The notes under the pieces: model-generated | The model's input: the letters and a program-made list of their open reading frames with translations, nothing else | The model's database searches: none | Told to the model about the DNA's origin: nothing | NCBI RefSeq assembly: GCF_900205865.1 | Contig: NZ_LT906662.1 | Location: 2,431,411-2,495,410, forward strand | Source of the DNA: Thermoanaerobacterium sp. RBIITD | Lineage (GTDB): Bacteria; Bacillota; Thermoanaerobacteria; Thermoanaerobacterales; Thermoanaerobacteraceae | Length of the DNA: 64,000 nt | Reading direction: 5' to 3' | Made by a program: the position numbers and the translations under genes | In this document: in pieces, positions 7,464 to 17,603 of the stretch | Layout: the number at the start of each line of letters is the position of its first letter | How positions within the stretch are numbered: the stretch's first letter is position 1

Positions 7464-9653
7464 GTGGGTATTTATTTTGATGAAGTAAATAAAGTCTTCT
7501 ACCTTAATACAAAAGAAACATCATATATTATGAAGGTACTCGATACTGGATACATTACAAATCTTCATTATGGTAAGAGGATTAGAAATGTAAATGTCAA
7601 AAATCTTTATCAAATGAAATTAAGAGCATTTTCTCCTAATCCAATTCCTGGAGATATACAATTTTCTCTCGACACATTGAGACAGGAGTATCCACAATAC
7701 GGTAATTCTGACATGAGAATTCCCGCATATCAAGTACAACTTGAAGAGGGCAATACGATATCGGATTTAAAATATTTAAAACATAGAATATATAAAGGCA
7801 AAGAAAAGCTTGAGGGCCTCCCTGCCACATATGTTGAAAATGAGAATGAAGCTACGACACTTGACATTGAATTATATGATGATGTAATCGATCTTAAAGT
7901 CATACTAACATATACGGTTTTTGAAGACTATAACGCGATAACGAGATCTGTTAAATTTGTTAACGAAGGTATAAAAGATATAAAGTTATTAAGAGCATTA
8001 AGTATGAATGTAGATTTTAAAGACGATGACTTCGACATGCTACAGCTTTCAGGTGCATGGGCGAGGGAAAGGCATATAGTAAGAAGGCCATTAACATCGG
8101 GGTTACAGGCAATAGAAAGCAGAAGAGGTGCCAGCAGCCATCAACAAAACCCATTTTTGTGTTTAATGAGGAAGAATGCTGATGAATACAATGGCGAGGT
8201 TTATGGCTTTAGCCTTGTTTACAGCGGAAATTTTGCTGCATATGTCGAAGTGGACCAATTTAGTACAGCAAGGGTTTCAATGGGTATTAATCCTTTTGAT
8301 TTTACATGGCTTTTGAAGAGTAATGAAAGTTTCCAGACACCTGAAGTAGTTATGGTATATTCTGATCAAGGTCTAAATAAAATGTCAGAGATATATCATA
8401 AGCTCTACAGGGAAAGACTTTGCAGGGGAAAATTCAGAGATATGGTAAGGCCAGTCCTCATAAATAATTGGGAAGCTACATATTTTAAATTCAATGAGAA
8501 AAAACTTCTTGATATTGCTAAAGAAGCGGCTAAACTAGGAATAGAGCTTTTTGTCCTTGATGATGGCTGGTTTGGCAAAAGAAACTGTGACGATAGTTCA
8601 CTTGGGGATTGGTATGTTGATAAAGTAAAACTTCCTGATGGATTAGAAGGTTTGGCAAAGAAGGTTAATGAAACTGGATTAAAATTTGGATTATGGTTCG
8701 AACCTGAGATGGTATCACCAGATAGTGATTTATACAGAAAACACCCTGATTGGTGCCTCCATGTACCGAATAGAAGCCGCTCACTTGGAAGAAATCAATT
8801 AATACTGGACCTTTCAAGGGATGAAGTCTGTGAGTTTATCATTAAATCTGTATCAGACATATTAAACTCTGCTAACATATCATATGTCAAATGGGATATG
8901 AATAGACATATGACAGAAATAAGCTCAGAATTATTACCACCTGAAAGGCAGAAAGAGACTGCACATAGGTATGTGCTTGGACTTTATAAAGTATTAGAGA
9001 AGATTACAAGTAGTTTTCCAGACGTACTTTTTGAAGGATGTTCTGGTGGTGGCGGAAGGTTCGATCCTGGTATGTTGTACTACATGCCACAGATATGGGC
9101 AAGCGATGATACAGATGCAATAGAGAGAATAAAAGTGCAATATGGGACAAGCATAGTATATCCTATATCAACTATATGCAGTCATCTTTCAGCGGTTCCG
9201 AACCATCAGATAGGACGTATAACGCCAATAAAAACCCGCGGTAATGTAGCAATGTCGGCAGAATTTGGATATGAATTGGATTTAAGTAAATTAAATGAAG
9301 AAGATAAAGAGGAAATCAAAAATCAAGTTAAAACATACAAAGAAATACGGAATATAATATCATTCGGCGACTTTTATAGATTAGAAAGTCCCTTTGACGG
9401 CAATGAAGCGGCATGGATGTTTGTCACAGAAGATAAAAGAGAATTTATAGTCTTTTACTTTAAAGTGCTAGTAGTACCGAATGCACCTGATAAATATCTT
9501 AAATTAAGAGGAATAAATGATGACTTTAACTATATGTTAATAGACAACGGTGAAATTTACGGCGGCGACGAACTCCAAAATGCCGGTTTATATATACCGG
9601 ATATACCTGGAGATTTTCAGAGTGTAATGTTAAGATTTAAGGCTGTGGAATAA
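7464..9653 (+). CDS. Alpha-galactosidase, glycoside hydrolase family 36
   Basis: Cytosolic (no signal peptide) enzyme releasing galactose from melibiose, raffinose and similar alpha-1,6-galactosides. The start is placed at GTG 7464 because AAGGAGG at 7448-7454 lies inside a longer upstream frame that begins at 7437. With this start the protein has 729 residues. The nucleophile in YVKWDMNR falls at Asp478 and the acid/base in SDDTDAIER at Asp548, the numbers of the Geobacillus stearothermophilus GH36 enzyme. The LDDGWF motif is also present. The released galactose feeds the galT-galK-galE genes that follow. Confidence 0.95.
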   Translation: MGIYFDEVNKVFYLNTKETSYIMKVLDTGYITNLHYGKRIRNVNVKNLYQMKLRAFSPNPIPGDIQFSLDTLRQEYPQYGNSDMRIPAYQVQLEEGNTISDLKYLKHRIYKGKEKLEGLPATYVENENEATTLDIELYDDVIDLKVILTYTVFEDYNAITRSVKFVNEGIKDIKLLRALSMNVDFKDDDFDMLQLSGAWARERHIVRRPLTSGLQAIESRRGASSHQQNPFLCLMRKNADEYNGEVYGFSLVYSGNFAAYVEVDQFSTARVSMGINPFDFTWLLKSNESFQTPEVVMVYSDQGLNKMSEIYHKLYRERLCRGKFRDMVRPVLINNWEATYFKFNEKKLLDIAKEAAKLGIELFVLDDGWFGKRNCDDSSLGDWYVDKVKLPDGLEGLAKKVNETGLKFGLWFEPEMVSPDSDLYRKHPDWCLHVPNRSRSLGRNQLILDLSRDEVCEFIIKSVSDILNSANISYVKWDMNRHMTEISSELLPPERQKETAHRYVLGLYKVLEKITSSFPDVLFEGCSGGGGRFDPGMLYYMPQIWASDDTDAIERIKVQYGTSIVYPISTICSHLSAVPNHQIGRITPIKTRGNVAMSAEFGYELDLSKLNEEDKEEIKNQVKTYKEIRNIISFGDFYRLESPFDGNEAAWMFVTEDKREFIVFYFKVLVVPNAPDKYLKLRGINDDFNYMLIDNGEIYGGDELQNAGLYIPDIPGDFQSVMLRFKAVE

Positions 9654-9660
9654 ATTATTG

Positions 9661-9699
9661 GAATATATCCTGACTGAATTATCAGAATATATTCTTTTT
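9661..9699 (+). terminator. Rho-independent terminator after alpha-galactosidase
   Basis: GAATATATCCTGA (9661-9673) pairs with TCAGAATATATTC (9682-9694) with a single mismatch, followed by five T. It separates the alpha-galactosidase gene from galTKE. Confidence 0.8.
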
Positions 9700-9732
9700 A
9701 TAAAATTTATTCTGTTAGACTTAATTAAAATA

Positions 9733-9761
9733 TTGAAAAAAGTTATTATATGTAGTATTAT
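9733..9761 (+). promoter_or_regulatory. SigA-type promoter of galTKE
   Basis: TTGAAA (9733-9738), 17-bp spacer, TATTAT (9756-9761). It lies 43 bp before the galT start, so galTKE and the ROK gene can be transcribed independently of the alpha-galactosidase gene. Confidence 0.6.
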
Positions 9762-9803
9762 AATATTAAGGAATGCAAATTAATGTGAAAGGAATGGATT
9801 TAG

Positions 9804-11363
9804 ATGGATATCAATAGCGCCGCATTTAAGATAGAAGAATTGCTGCAGTATGCACTAAAGCATGGTATAATAGAGGATATCGATATGATACAGTGCCGCA
9901 ATTCGCTTCTTAACATATTAAAAATAAATGAGCCATATAACGGACCTATACCAGATGTTGATGTGAAGGATCCCCATGAAATACTTGATGCACTTTTAGA
10001 TTTTGCATATGAAAATGGCATCATACAAGATAATACAATTACTAGTAGGGACTTATTTGATACAAAGATTATGGGGCTATTGATGCCACGAGAATCAGAA
10101 GTAGTGAAGAAATTTAACGACATAAAGAAAAATGAAGGGATTAAAAAAGCAACAGATTATTTTTATGCATTATCAAAAGATTCATATTATATAAGGATGG
10201 ATCGCATAGCAAAGAATTTATATTGGAGGACTAACACTGATTATGGTAAACTCGAGATAACCGTAAACCTTTCAAAACCTGAAAAAGACCCCAAAGATAT
10301 TGCTGCCGCAAAGTCAATGAAGCAGACAAATTATCCTAAATGTCTTCTGTGTGTTGAGAATGTAGGTTTTAGTGGAAACTTAAATCATCCGGCAAGACAG
10401 AACCATAGAGTTATACCCATAACCGTTGCAGGGGAGCAGTGGTATTTTCAGTATTCACCATATGTATATTATAACGAACATTGCATCTTATTATATGAAA
10501 ATCATGTACCTATGAAGATATCTGAGAAGACATTTATTAGGTTACTTGACTTTATCGATCAATTTCCTCACTATTTTATGGGGTCAAATGCCGATTTGCC
10601 GATTGTTGGTGGGTCAATTTTAGTACATGAACATTTTCAAGGTGGACGCCATGTATTTCCTATGGAAGAAGCTGCAATAGAGCAGTTTTATAGAAATAAA
10701 TCTTTTCCGGATGTTAAAGCTGGGATTGTAAAATGGCCATTATCTGTAATAAGACTTTCAAGTAAAAATAAAGATAAGCTTATTGAATTATCTTCATTAA
10801 CACTTAAAAAGTGGAGAGACTATAGCGACCCATCTGCAGATATTTTGGCATACAGCGAAAAAGATGGAAAAGTAGTACCACATAATACAATTACACCTAT
10901 TGCAAGAAAAAATAAAAATGATGAATATGAACTTGATTTAGTCTTAAGAAATAATAGAACGACAGATAAATATCCTTATGGAATATTCCACCCCCATGTA
11001 GAGTTACACCATATAAAGAAGGAAAATATAGGCTTAATTGAAGTTATGGGGCTTGCAGTTTTACCCGGAAGGTTAAAAAATGAGCTTGATGAAATAGAAA
11101 AAATATTAACAGGGGATATGAAATTTGATAAAACTAATGTTGATGAAGGTAATATGCTTTTTAAACATATTCCGTGGATAGATGAACTAATTGACAAATA
11201 TGGTACAAGGCTTAATAAAGATGAAGCAGAAAATGTACTTAAAGATGAAGTAGGCAATATTTTCCTAAAGGTATTGATGGATGCAGGAGTTTATAAACGA
11301 GATGAGAAGGGTAAATCGGCATTTGAAAGATTTTTAAGTGTTGCAGGGTTTAATAAAGATTAA
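9804..11363 (+). CDS. galT: Galactose-1-phosphate uridylyltransferase, Firmicutes type
   Basis: 519-residue Leloir enzyme exchanging UMP between UDP-glucose and galactose-1-phosphate. Its length and motifs are those of the longer class found in Firmicutes rather than the ~350-residue enterobacterial one. HEHFQ in SILVHEHFQGGRH corresponds to the HxHxQ active-site motif, and FHPHVELHHIKKENIGLIEV is the class signature near residue 400. RBS is GAAAGGA. It is the first gene of galT-galK-galE, 18 bp before galK. Confidence 0.95.
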   Translation: MDINSAAFKIEELLQYALKHGIIEDIDMIQCRNSLLNILKINEPYNGPIPDVDVKDPHEILDALLDFAYENGIIQDNTITSRDLFDTKIMGLLMPRESEVVKKFNDIKKNEGIKKATDYFYALSKDSYYIRMDRIAKNLYWRTNTDYGKLEITVNLSKPEKDPKDIAAAKSMKQTNYPKCLLCVENVGFSGNLNHPARQNHRVIPITVAGEQWYFQYSPYVYYNEHCILLYENHVPMKISEKTFIRLLDFIDQFPHYFMGSNADLPIVGGSILVHEHFQGGRHVFPMEEAAIEQFYRNKSFPDVKAGIVKWPLSVIRLSSKNKDKLIELSSLTLKKWRDYSDPSADILAYSEKDGKVVPHNTITPIARKNKNDEYELDLVLRNNRTTDKYPYGIFHPHVELHHIKKENIGLIEVMGLAVLPGRLKNELDEIEKILTGDMKFDKTNVDEGNMLFKHIPWIDELIDKYGTRLNKDEAENVLKDEVGNIFLKVLMDAGVYKRDEKGKSAFERFLSVAGFNKD

Positions 11364-11381
11364 ATCAAAGGAGGAATTTTA

Positions 11382-12545
11382 ATGCCAGCAAAAGTAATTG
11401 AACAATTAAAGAGTATTTATGGTGATAAAGGCGAAGAAATTAGGCTATTTTATTCACCAGGTAGGGTTAATTTGATAGGGGAGCACACTGATTATAATGG
11501 AGGATATGTATTCCCTTGTACACTCGATTTTGGAACATATATGGCAATAAGAATGAGAAACGACGACAGAGTTTTATTGACTTCATTAAATTTTGATTTA
11601 AAAGTTGAAACGAGCATTAATAATTTAGTATATGATAAAAAAGATGATTGGGCAAATTATCCCAAAGGTGTTCTCAAAGTACTTCAAGATGAAGGACATC
11701 AATTGAAGGGTTTTGAAGCAGTTTTTGAAGGCAATATACCTAATGGCGCAGGGCTTTCCTCATCTGCTTCAATAGAGCTCGTAACAGCTGTGGCTCTTAA
11801 TGAGGTATTAAATCTCAATATAGATAGAATTAAACTTGTAAAACTGTGTCAAAAAGCTGAAAATACTTTTGTAGGTGTTAATTGCGGTATCATGGATCAG
11901 TTTGCAGTTGGAATGGGAAAAGAAGACTATGCTATATTTTTAAAATGTGATACATTGGAATATTCTTATGTTCCACTAAACCTTTCGGGATATAAGATTG
12001 TAATATCGAATACGAATAAAAGAAGAGGACTTCAGGACTCAAAATACAACGAAAGGAGAAGCCAGTGCGAAAAAGCTCTAAGCTATCTTAAGAAAGAACT
12101 AAATGTTGACAATTTGGGGCAGGTTACAGCAGAAGAATTTGAGAAATACAAGTATTTGATACCGGATGATGTTTTAGTAAAAAGGGCAAGACATGTTGTG
12201 ACAGAAGATGAAAGAGTTCTTTTAGCGGTTAATGCTCTTAAAAATAACGACATTAAAGAATTCGGGAAGCTTATGATAGAATCACACAATTCTCTAAGGG
12301 ATGATTATGAAGTAACAGGAAAAGAGTTGGACACTCTTGTTGATGAAGCATTGAAATTGGATTTTGTCATAGGTTCAAGAATGACGGGTGCAGGATTTGG
12401 CGGCTGTACTGTAAGCCTTGTAAAGGAGGAATATGTAGATGATTTTGTGAATATTGTTTCAAAAGGATATGAAGAAAAGATAGGATATGCTCCATCAATG
12501 TATGTAACAGGTGTTGGTGATGGAGCAAAGGAGATAAAAGAGTAA
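11382..12545 (+). CDS. galK: Galactokinase
   Basis: 387-residue GHMP-family kinase that phosphorylates galactose at C1. The galactokinase signature [15 protein letters not shown] lies near the N terminus, the ATP-binding GHMP loop [13 protein letters not shown] follows near residue 125, and the C-terminal motif is [19 protein letters not shown] lies at the right distance before ATG. Its product is the substrate of the galT enzyme encoded 18 bp upstream; galE is 15 bp downstream. Confidence 0.96.
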   Translation: MPAKVIEQLKSIYGDKGEEIRLFYSPGRVNLIGEHTDYNGGYVFPCTLDFGTYMAIRMRNDDRVLLTSLNFDLKVETSINNLVYDKKDDWANYPKGVLKVLQDEGHQLKGFEAVFEGNIPNGAGLSSSASIELVTAVALNEVLNLNIDRIKLVKLCQKAENTFVGVNCGIMDQFAVGMGKEDYAIFLKCDTLEYSYVPLNLSGYKIVISNTNKRRGLQDSKYNERRSQCEKALSYLKKELNVDNLGQVTAEEFEKYKYLIPDDVLVKRARHVVTEDERVLLAVNALKNNDIKEFGKLMIESHNSLRDDYEVTGKELDTLVDEALKLDFVIGSRMTGAGFGGCTVSLVKEEYVDDFVNIVSKGYEEKIGYAPSMYVTGVGDGAKEIKE

Positions 12546-12560
12546 AAGGAGGAATTTTAG

Positions 12561-13547
12561 ATGTCAATATTAGTTTGTGGTGGTGCCGGTTATATAGGTA
12601 GTCATACAGCATATGAGCTTGCTAAAAAAGGTGAAGATGTAGTTATAGTTGATAATCTGATAACAGGGCATGAAAAAGCAGTTATTGATGGTAAACTGTA
12701 TGTTGGCGATTTAAAGGACAGCGAATTTATGGATAAGGTCTTTAAAGAAAATGAAATAGAAGCCGCTATAGATTTTGCAGCTTTCTCATTAGTCGGTGAA
12801 AGTGTTGAAAAACCCTTAAAATATTATGAAAACAATGTATATGGCACATTATGCTTATTAAAAAAGATGAAGGAATATGGTGTCAAAAAGATAGTCTTTT
12901 CATCGACTGCTGCAACATATGGTGAACCTGAAAATGTACCTATAAAAGAAGATGACAAAACATTTCCGACAAATCCATATGGCGAAACGAAATTAGCTGT
13001 TGAAAAAATGCTTAAATGGTGTGATAATGCATATGGAATAAAGTATGTCGTGTTGAGGTATTTTAATGTGGCTGGTGCAGATGTAAGCGGGAAAATCGGT
13101 GAAGACCATAATCCAGAGACACATTTAATACCACTTATACTACAGGTCCCACTTGGGAAAAGAGATTGTATTAATATATTCGGTGATGACTACGATACGA
13201 AAGATGGCACATGTATAAGGGATTATATCCACGTTACAGACTTAGCTGATGCGCACATTTTAGCACTTAATAAACTAAGGCGCGATAATTTAAGTGCCAC
13301 ATACAACCTTGGAAATGGGGAGGGCTTTACTGTAAAAGAAGTAATCGAGACAGCGAGGAAAGTAACAGGACATCCTATACCTGCTAAAGTTGTTTCAAGA
13401 CGTGCAGGAGACCCTGCTAGACTAGTAGCATCATCAGATAAGATTATAAAAGAGCTTGGTTGGAAACCACAGCATGATACACTTGAAGAAATAATAAATA
13501 CAGCGTGGAAATGGCATATGACACATCCAAATGGTTATAAGGATTAA
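12561..13547 (+). CDS. galE: UDP-glucose 4-epimerase
   Basis: 328-residue extended short-chain dehydrogenase that interconverts UDP-galactose and UDP-glucose with bound NAD. The Rossmann motif GGAGYIGSHT is at residues 7-16, the catalytic Ser/Thr lies in FSSTAATYG, and YxxxK is in NPYGETKLAVEK. It completes the Leloir pathway started by galK and galT. AAAAGGAGGA is its RBS. The next start follows after only 14 bp, so the ROK regulator is probably co-transcribed. Confidence 0.96.
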   Translation: MSILVCGGAGYIGSHTAYELAKKGEDVVIVDNLITGHEKAVIDGKLYVGDLKDSEFMDKVFKENEIEAAIDFAAFSLVGESVEKPLKYYENNVYGTLCLLKKMKEYGVKKIVFSSTAATYGEPENVPIKEDDKTFPTNPYGETKLAVEKMLKWCDNAYGIKYVVLRYFNVAGADVSGKIGEDHNPETHLIPLILQVPLGKRDCINIFGDDYDTKDGTCIRDYIHVTDLADAHILALNKLRRDNLSATYNLGNGEGFTVKEVIETARKVTGHPIPAKVVSRRAGDPARLVASSDKIIKELGWKPQHDTLEEIINTAWKWHMTHPNGYKD

Positions 13548-13561
13548 TTGGAGTGATAATA

Positions 13562-14752
13562 TTGGCGGATTTGATACCTGTAAGTTATAAGCTATTAAAA
13601 GGCATGAATGAAAGTTTAATATTAAATGTTATAAGACGAAATGGGTATGCTTCAAGATCTGAAATAGCGAAGATTACTAATCTAACACCACCCACAGTTA
13701 CAAATATAATAAACAGGTTAATTGACAGTGGGCTCGTGAAAGAAGATAAACTTGGCGAATCCAGCGGCGGAAGGCCGCCTGTTTTTTTAAAAATAAATAA
13801 TGAAGCATTTAATCTCATCATCCTAATAATAGGTACTAATGCGATGGAAGGATATTTAGTAGACGCCGAAATAAATATTAAAGATAAAAAATATGTAAAT
13901 ATAAAGAATGAAAGCCAAGATAGCATTCTTGGATTATTAACGAAAACAATTAAGGAAATAAAAAAATCATCAAAGAATAAAATAGCTGGTATTGGTGTTG
14001 TTGTAAGGGGGCCTGTAAGATCAAGTCAAGGTATATCAGTTTTTTCGCCTAATATAGGCTGGAGAAATGTCCCTATTAAAGAGATGATTGAAAAAGAATT
14101 TGATATTCCAGCATTTGTCGAAAATGATGTTAGATCAATGGCATTGGGAGAATTCTATAATGGTGTTGCTAAGGATGTTGAAAATATGGTTTTTTTAAAA
14201 GTAAGTTATGGCATAGGTGCGACGATAATATTGGACGGGAAAATATACAGAGGGATAAATGACATAGCTGGTGAGATAGGGCATACGACAATAGATGTTG
14301 CTGGCCCAAAATGCAGCTGTGGAAATTATGGATGTTTTGAAGCAGTAGCATCAGAAAAGGCCCTTATAAATAATGTAATAAAAAGGATAAAAGAAGGTTC
14401 TAAATCAATAATTTACCAGTATGTAGCTGGTGATTTTGATAATATTACACCTGATTTAGTTTATAAAGCTGTAGAAGAAAATGATGATATTGCATCAGCT
14501 GAATTAAAGAAGATTGCTATATACCTCGGTATAGGAATCGCAAATATAGTTAATGTATTTAATCCAGAATTAGTTTTGATTACAGGTGGAATTGCTAGAG
14601 CAAAGCAATATATAGAAGATGTTGTCATTGAAACGATAAAAAACCGTTCTTTTGAAGCATCATATGCAACATGTAGAATAGAATTTTCAAATCCTGATTA
14701 CAACGCAGCACTTATGGGAATTTCAAATATAATCTTGGATGGTATTTTATAA
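13562..14752 (+). CDS. ROK-family transcriptional regulator
   Basis: N-terminal winged helix (SRSEIAKITNLTPPTVTNII) followed by a ROK sugar-kinase-like domain. The zinc-binding pattern GPKCSCGNYGCFE is intact, as in NagC/XylR-type regulators. TTG at 13562 is chosen because GGAG at 13550-13553 overlaps the only upstream in-frame start (GTG 13553) and is well spaced to the TTG. That gives 396 residues. Co-directional with galTKE and 14 bp behind galE, it is a likely sugar-responsive regulator of the galactose genes. The ligand is not known. Confidence 0.88.
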   Translation: MADLIPVSYKLLKGMNESLILNVIRRNGYASRSEIAKITNLTPPTVTNIINRLIDSGLVKEDKLGESSGGRPPVFLKINNEAFNLIILIIGTNAMEGYLVDAEINIKDKKYVNIKNESQDSILGLLTKTIKEIKKSSKNKIAGIGVVVRGPVRSSQGISVFSPNIGWRNVPIKEMIEKEFDIPAFVENDVRSMALGEFYNGVAKDVENMVFLKVSYGIGATIILDGKIYRGINDIAGEIGHTTIDVAGPKCSCGNYGCFEAVASEKALINNVIKRIKEGSKSIIYQYVAGDFDNITPDLVYKAVEENDDIASAELKKIAIYLGIGIANIVNVFNPELVLITGGIARAKQYIEDVVIETIKNRSFEASYATCRIEFSNPDYNAALMGISNIILDGIL

Positions 14753-14769
14753 ATGCCATCCTAATTTTT
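14737..14769 (+). terminator. Terminator overlapping the 3' end of the ROK gene
   Basis: GGATGGTATTT (14737-14747) pairs with AAATGCCATCC (14751-14761) with one wobble and a 3-nt loop, followed by TAATTTTT. The stop codon of the ROK gene lies inside the hairpin. Confidence 0.8.
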
Positions 14770-14773
14770 GTAT

Positions 14774-14802
14774 TTGAAAATTGATATAATAATATTTATA
14801 AT
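14774..14802 (+). promoter_or_regulatory. SigA-type promoter of the DUF624 gene
   Basis: TTGAAA (14774-14779), 17-bp spacer, consensus TATAAT (14797-14802), 30 bp before the start codon. Confidence 0.65.
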
Positions 14803-14832
14803 AGAATTAAAGATTTATATAGGAGGAAAACG

Positions 14833-15543
14833 ATGTTTGGAAACTTTTTTAATAGGATGTATTATGGTGATCCACATAGACCTGATTTAAATGCAGATGA
14901 TATTCCTAAAAAAGGTGTAGCACTATTTTTTGATATTCTCAAAAACAATTTCTGGCAGCTTATTAGTTTGAATCTATTATTTATTATATTTTGTATACCT
15001 ATTATTACAATAGGACCAGCATTGGCTGGATTTAATAATGTGCTGCGGAATCATGCCCTTGGTAGAAACGTTTGGCTTTGGAATGACTTTAAAGATGGCT
15101 TTATAAAGAATTTTAAACAGAGCTTTATTATTACCCTGATTAACGTATTAGCGGCGTTTATCCTTATAAATAATTTTAAGATTTATACAACATATAGCTC
15201 AGGATTTATAAAGATCGCTGGGACTTATATAACAATTTTTATAGGATTTATATTTATCTTAGTTAATGTGTATACTTACCCTCTGATGGTTACGTATAAT
15301 CTTAAAATTAGGCATATATACAAGAATGCATTTATATTTTCAATTATAAGATTGCCTCAAACAGTTGGAATTGTTTTATTAAGTATTGCAATAATCTTTA
15401 TTAGCTTTATATTAGCTTTAATACCACTATTAGTTATAGGTTTTAGCTTGGTAGGACTTATAATAAATGTTTATGACAGGGGATTATTTGAAAAATTTAT
15501 TGATTCTAGAATGACAAAAACAAATAAAGAAGAGAGTGATTAG
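14833..15543 (+). CDS. DUF624 (YesL-like) membrane protein
   Basis: 236-residue integral membrane protein. The N-terminal cytosolic stretch contains GPALAGFNNVLRN, typical of the DUF624/YesL family, and four to five hydrophobic helices follow. YesL-type proteins are usually encoded beside carbohydrate ABC transporters and have no proven activity. Here the neighbour 200 bp downstream is a lone sugar-type solute-binding protein, which fits that association. AGGAGG precedes the start. Confidence 0.8.
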   Translation: MFGNFFNRMYYGDPHRPDLNADDIPKKGVALFFDILKNNFWQLISLNLLFIIFCIPIITIGPALAGFNNVLRNHALGRNVWLWNDFKDGFIKNFKQSFIITLINVLAAFILINNFKIYTTYSSGFIKIAGTYITIFIGFIFILVNVYTYPLMVTYNLKIRHIYKNAFIFSIIRLPQTVGIVLLSIAIIFISFILALIPLLVIGFSLVGLIINVYDRGLFEKFIDSRMTKTNKEESD

Positions 15544-15742
15544 AAAGATAAATAAAAAGGCATTGGAAAAATGAATAAGAATTTCCATATTGGATAATAT
15601 TATCTATTATTAAAATATATTACTCAGTGCAGTAGGAGCATTTAAACGGATCAATTGGAAAATGAAATAAATGAATTAAAGAAAAATAAAGAGTGATATA
15701 GAATTCAAGATTTGAATATAGATAGAGTAAGAGGTGGATTTT

Positions 15743-17035
15743 ATGAAAAAGCCTTTTACTCTTTTTATGATTATATTAATTATAGCGTTTTTATTGTATT
15801 GGCCCCATTATATGTATCTATTTGAAACAGGGAAAATAAAGACAGAGCCACTGGAGGAACAAGGATACAGGGGGATCATTACCCTTTGGGATTTCCCGCA
15901 TCCATCAATAAATGACCCAGATGGTTTTAACTTTATAAAGAAAAAGATACAGGACTTTGAGTACAATCATCCGGGTGTAATAATTGAATTTGAACCCCTT
16001 CAATACAAAGATGGATTTGATAAAATTAATAAATTGTTGAGCGATAGTACAAGGCCAGATATAATACCAATTGCGGCTGATAATCCAAATATATATGAAG
16101 GTAAACTAGAACCATTAAATAAATATTTAGATAGAAATTATGAAGACATGCTAAAGGAAAGGGTTATTAATACATTCACATATAAAGGAAATATATATGG
16201 ACTTCCACTTGGTATGTACACTAATGTATTATTTCTAAATCTAGATATGTTCAATAAAAGAGAAGTAGAATTACCAGAAAATGGTGAGTGGACATATGAT
16301 AAATTTGTTGAGGATATGATGAAATTGACATATCATGCAGGTAAAAAGGATAAAATAAATTATTACGGTCTATCAACATATATTGATGATAATAATTATA
16401 ATGTATGGGGGTTTTTGATGTCAGATGGCGCAAATATTGTAGATGATAAAGGCAAAATTTCTTTTGATGGTCCTCAAGCACTATCTGGAATACAAAAATT
16501 AGTTGATTTAAATAAAAAGGGAGTTTTAAATCCTGTATCATTTGAAGGTGACTATAATAAAGTATGGGATAGTTTTGCAACGCTAAAAGAAAGTGCGGTA
16601 TTGGTTGACGAAAGCTATAAAATAGCTAATTTGAAGTACCTTCAAAGTAGAAATAAGCTTTTTGAGTTTGATGTTGCATTATATCCGGAAGGGGATGGTG
16701 ATATCCCATTTACAATATCTTCAAAAGTTTATGGATATGGTATTACTAAGCAAAGTGATAAAAAGAAGTTAGAATTGGCTTACAAATTTATAAAATTTAT
16801 AACAGATTCACAGAAAGATGTTGAGGACATGGGTTATATTCCAGTAAAGAAAGGTATATCAGTTAGTGATGAGTATATGAAAAGAATTGAAAAAGCCATT
16901 AATTATACAAATTACGTTCCAGAAAATTGGCAAGATAAAAATATAAAAATCAATAATACAATTCATGATGGACTGAAAAATAATGATAGTGCTGATGCAA
17001 TATTAAAAAAGATAAATGATATTATACATCAGTAA
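15743..17035 (+). CDS. Extracellular solute-binding protein, family 1, orphan and without lipobox
   Basis: 430-residue protein with the fold signature of sugar-binding ABC components (PDIIPIAADNPNIYEGKLEP, later the YGLSTYIDDNNYNVWGFLMS region). AGAGGTGG lies immediately upstream of ATG 15743, so this start is preferred to GTG 15734. The N terminus is one long hydrophobic helix (residues ~4-24) with no Cys, so it should remain membrane-anchored rather than be lipidated. No permease or ATPase gene is adjacent. It may serve a transporter encoded elsewhere or act as a sensor subunit with the DUF624 protein. Its last 7 bases overlap the convergent YkoP-like gene. Confidence 0.82.
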   Translation: MKKPFTLFMIILIIAFLLYWPHYMYLFETGKIKTEPLEEQGYRGIITLWDFPHPSINDPDGFNFIKKKIQDFEYNHPGVIIEFEPLQYKDGFDKINKLLSDSTRPDIIPIAADNPNIYEGKLEPLNKYLDRNYEDMLKERVINTFTYKGNIYGLPLGMYTNVLFLNLDMFNKREVELPENGEWTYDKFVEDMMKLTYHAGKKDKINYYGLSTYIDDNNYNVWGFLMSDGANIVDDKGKISFDGPQALSGIQKLVDLNKKGVLNPVSFEGDYNKVWDSFATLKESAVLVDESYKIANLKYLQSRNKLFEFDVALYPEGDGDIPFTISSKVYGYGITKQSDKKKLELAYKFIKFITDSQKDVEDMGYIPVKKGISVSDEYMKRIEKAINYTNYVPENWQDKNIKINNTIHDGLKNNDSADAILKKINDIIHQ

Positions 17036-17574
17036 TTGTTATTAATAGTGTTCTTTGAAATCAAAACTAATTTGGCAGTAAATTTATTATTTTTCAATCT
17101 TTTGAATCCGTCAGGATGGAAAATAACGAGGAGTAGCATTTCATAATATGTAAAAATAAATCTTTCGAGAGGCGATTTTATATCTCTGACTTCAAAGCCC
17201 AGTAATTCTATTCCTTGATTAAAAAGAGAATAACCCATAAATACATTAATATTATCAAATTCACGGTTTTCATTTATATACTTTTTAAAGACCTTAAGGG
17301 ACTTTTTAAATTCCCTTAGAGCGGTAATTCCTATAGAAACGGGTGAGCTATTTTTTGATGTTATTTTTGTCAGCATTTTATTGTTTAAATGTAGTTCACC
17401 ATATTTATCACCGCGACTTATTGTAGTACCGTCTTTTAAAATTATTTTTTTGCCATGATATGTTTTGATTGCAATTCTAAGTGCGGAATCATCATCACCA
17501 ACGTTATGAATCCTATCTATTTTTGCAAAAATGTATTCCCATAACGACCAAATGTATCTAAATATTTTTTTCAT
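17029..17574 (-). CDS. YkoP-like domain protein
   Basis: 181-residue protein resembling Bacillus YkoP, a domain of unknown function that occurs beside or fused to polysaccharide deacetylases. The start MKKIFRYIWSLWEYIFAKID is followed by an alpha/beta region (RGDKYGELHLNNKMLTKIT) and the C-terminal YYEMLLLVIFHPDGF. It lies 29 bp downstream of the deacetylase on the same strand, so the two form an operon. I see no catalytic motif. The name rests on remembered family resemblance plus context. Confidence 0.6.
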   Translation of the reverse strand: MKKIFRYIWSLWEYIFAKIDRIHNVGDDDSALRIAIKTYHGKKIILKDGTTISRGDKYGELHLNNKMLTKITSKNSSPVSIGITALREFKKSLKVFKKYINENREFDNINVFMGYSLFNQGIELLGFEVRDIKSPLERFIFTYYEMLLLVIFHPDGFKRLKNNKFTAKLVLISKNTINNNY

Positions 17575-17603
17575 AAAAGCTACCTCACTTAAGAAAAAAT
17601 AAA

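Noticed and set aside
15544-15742. Possible small gene or RNA between the DUF624 and solute-binding protein genes
   Set aside because: No RBS-ATG frame of useful length, no strong hairpin and no terminator were found; nothing can be supported.
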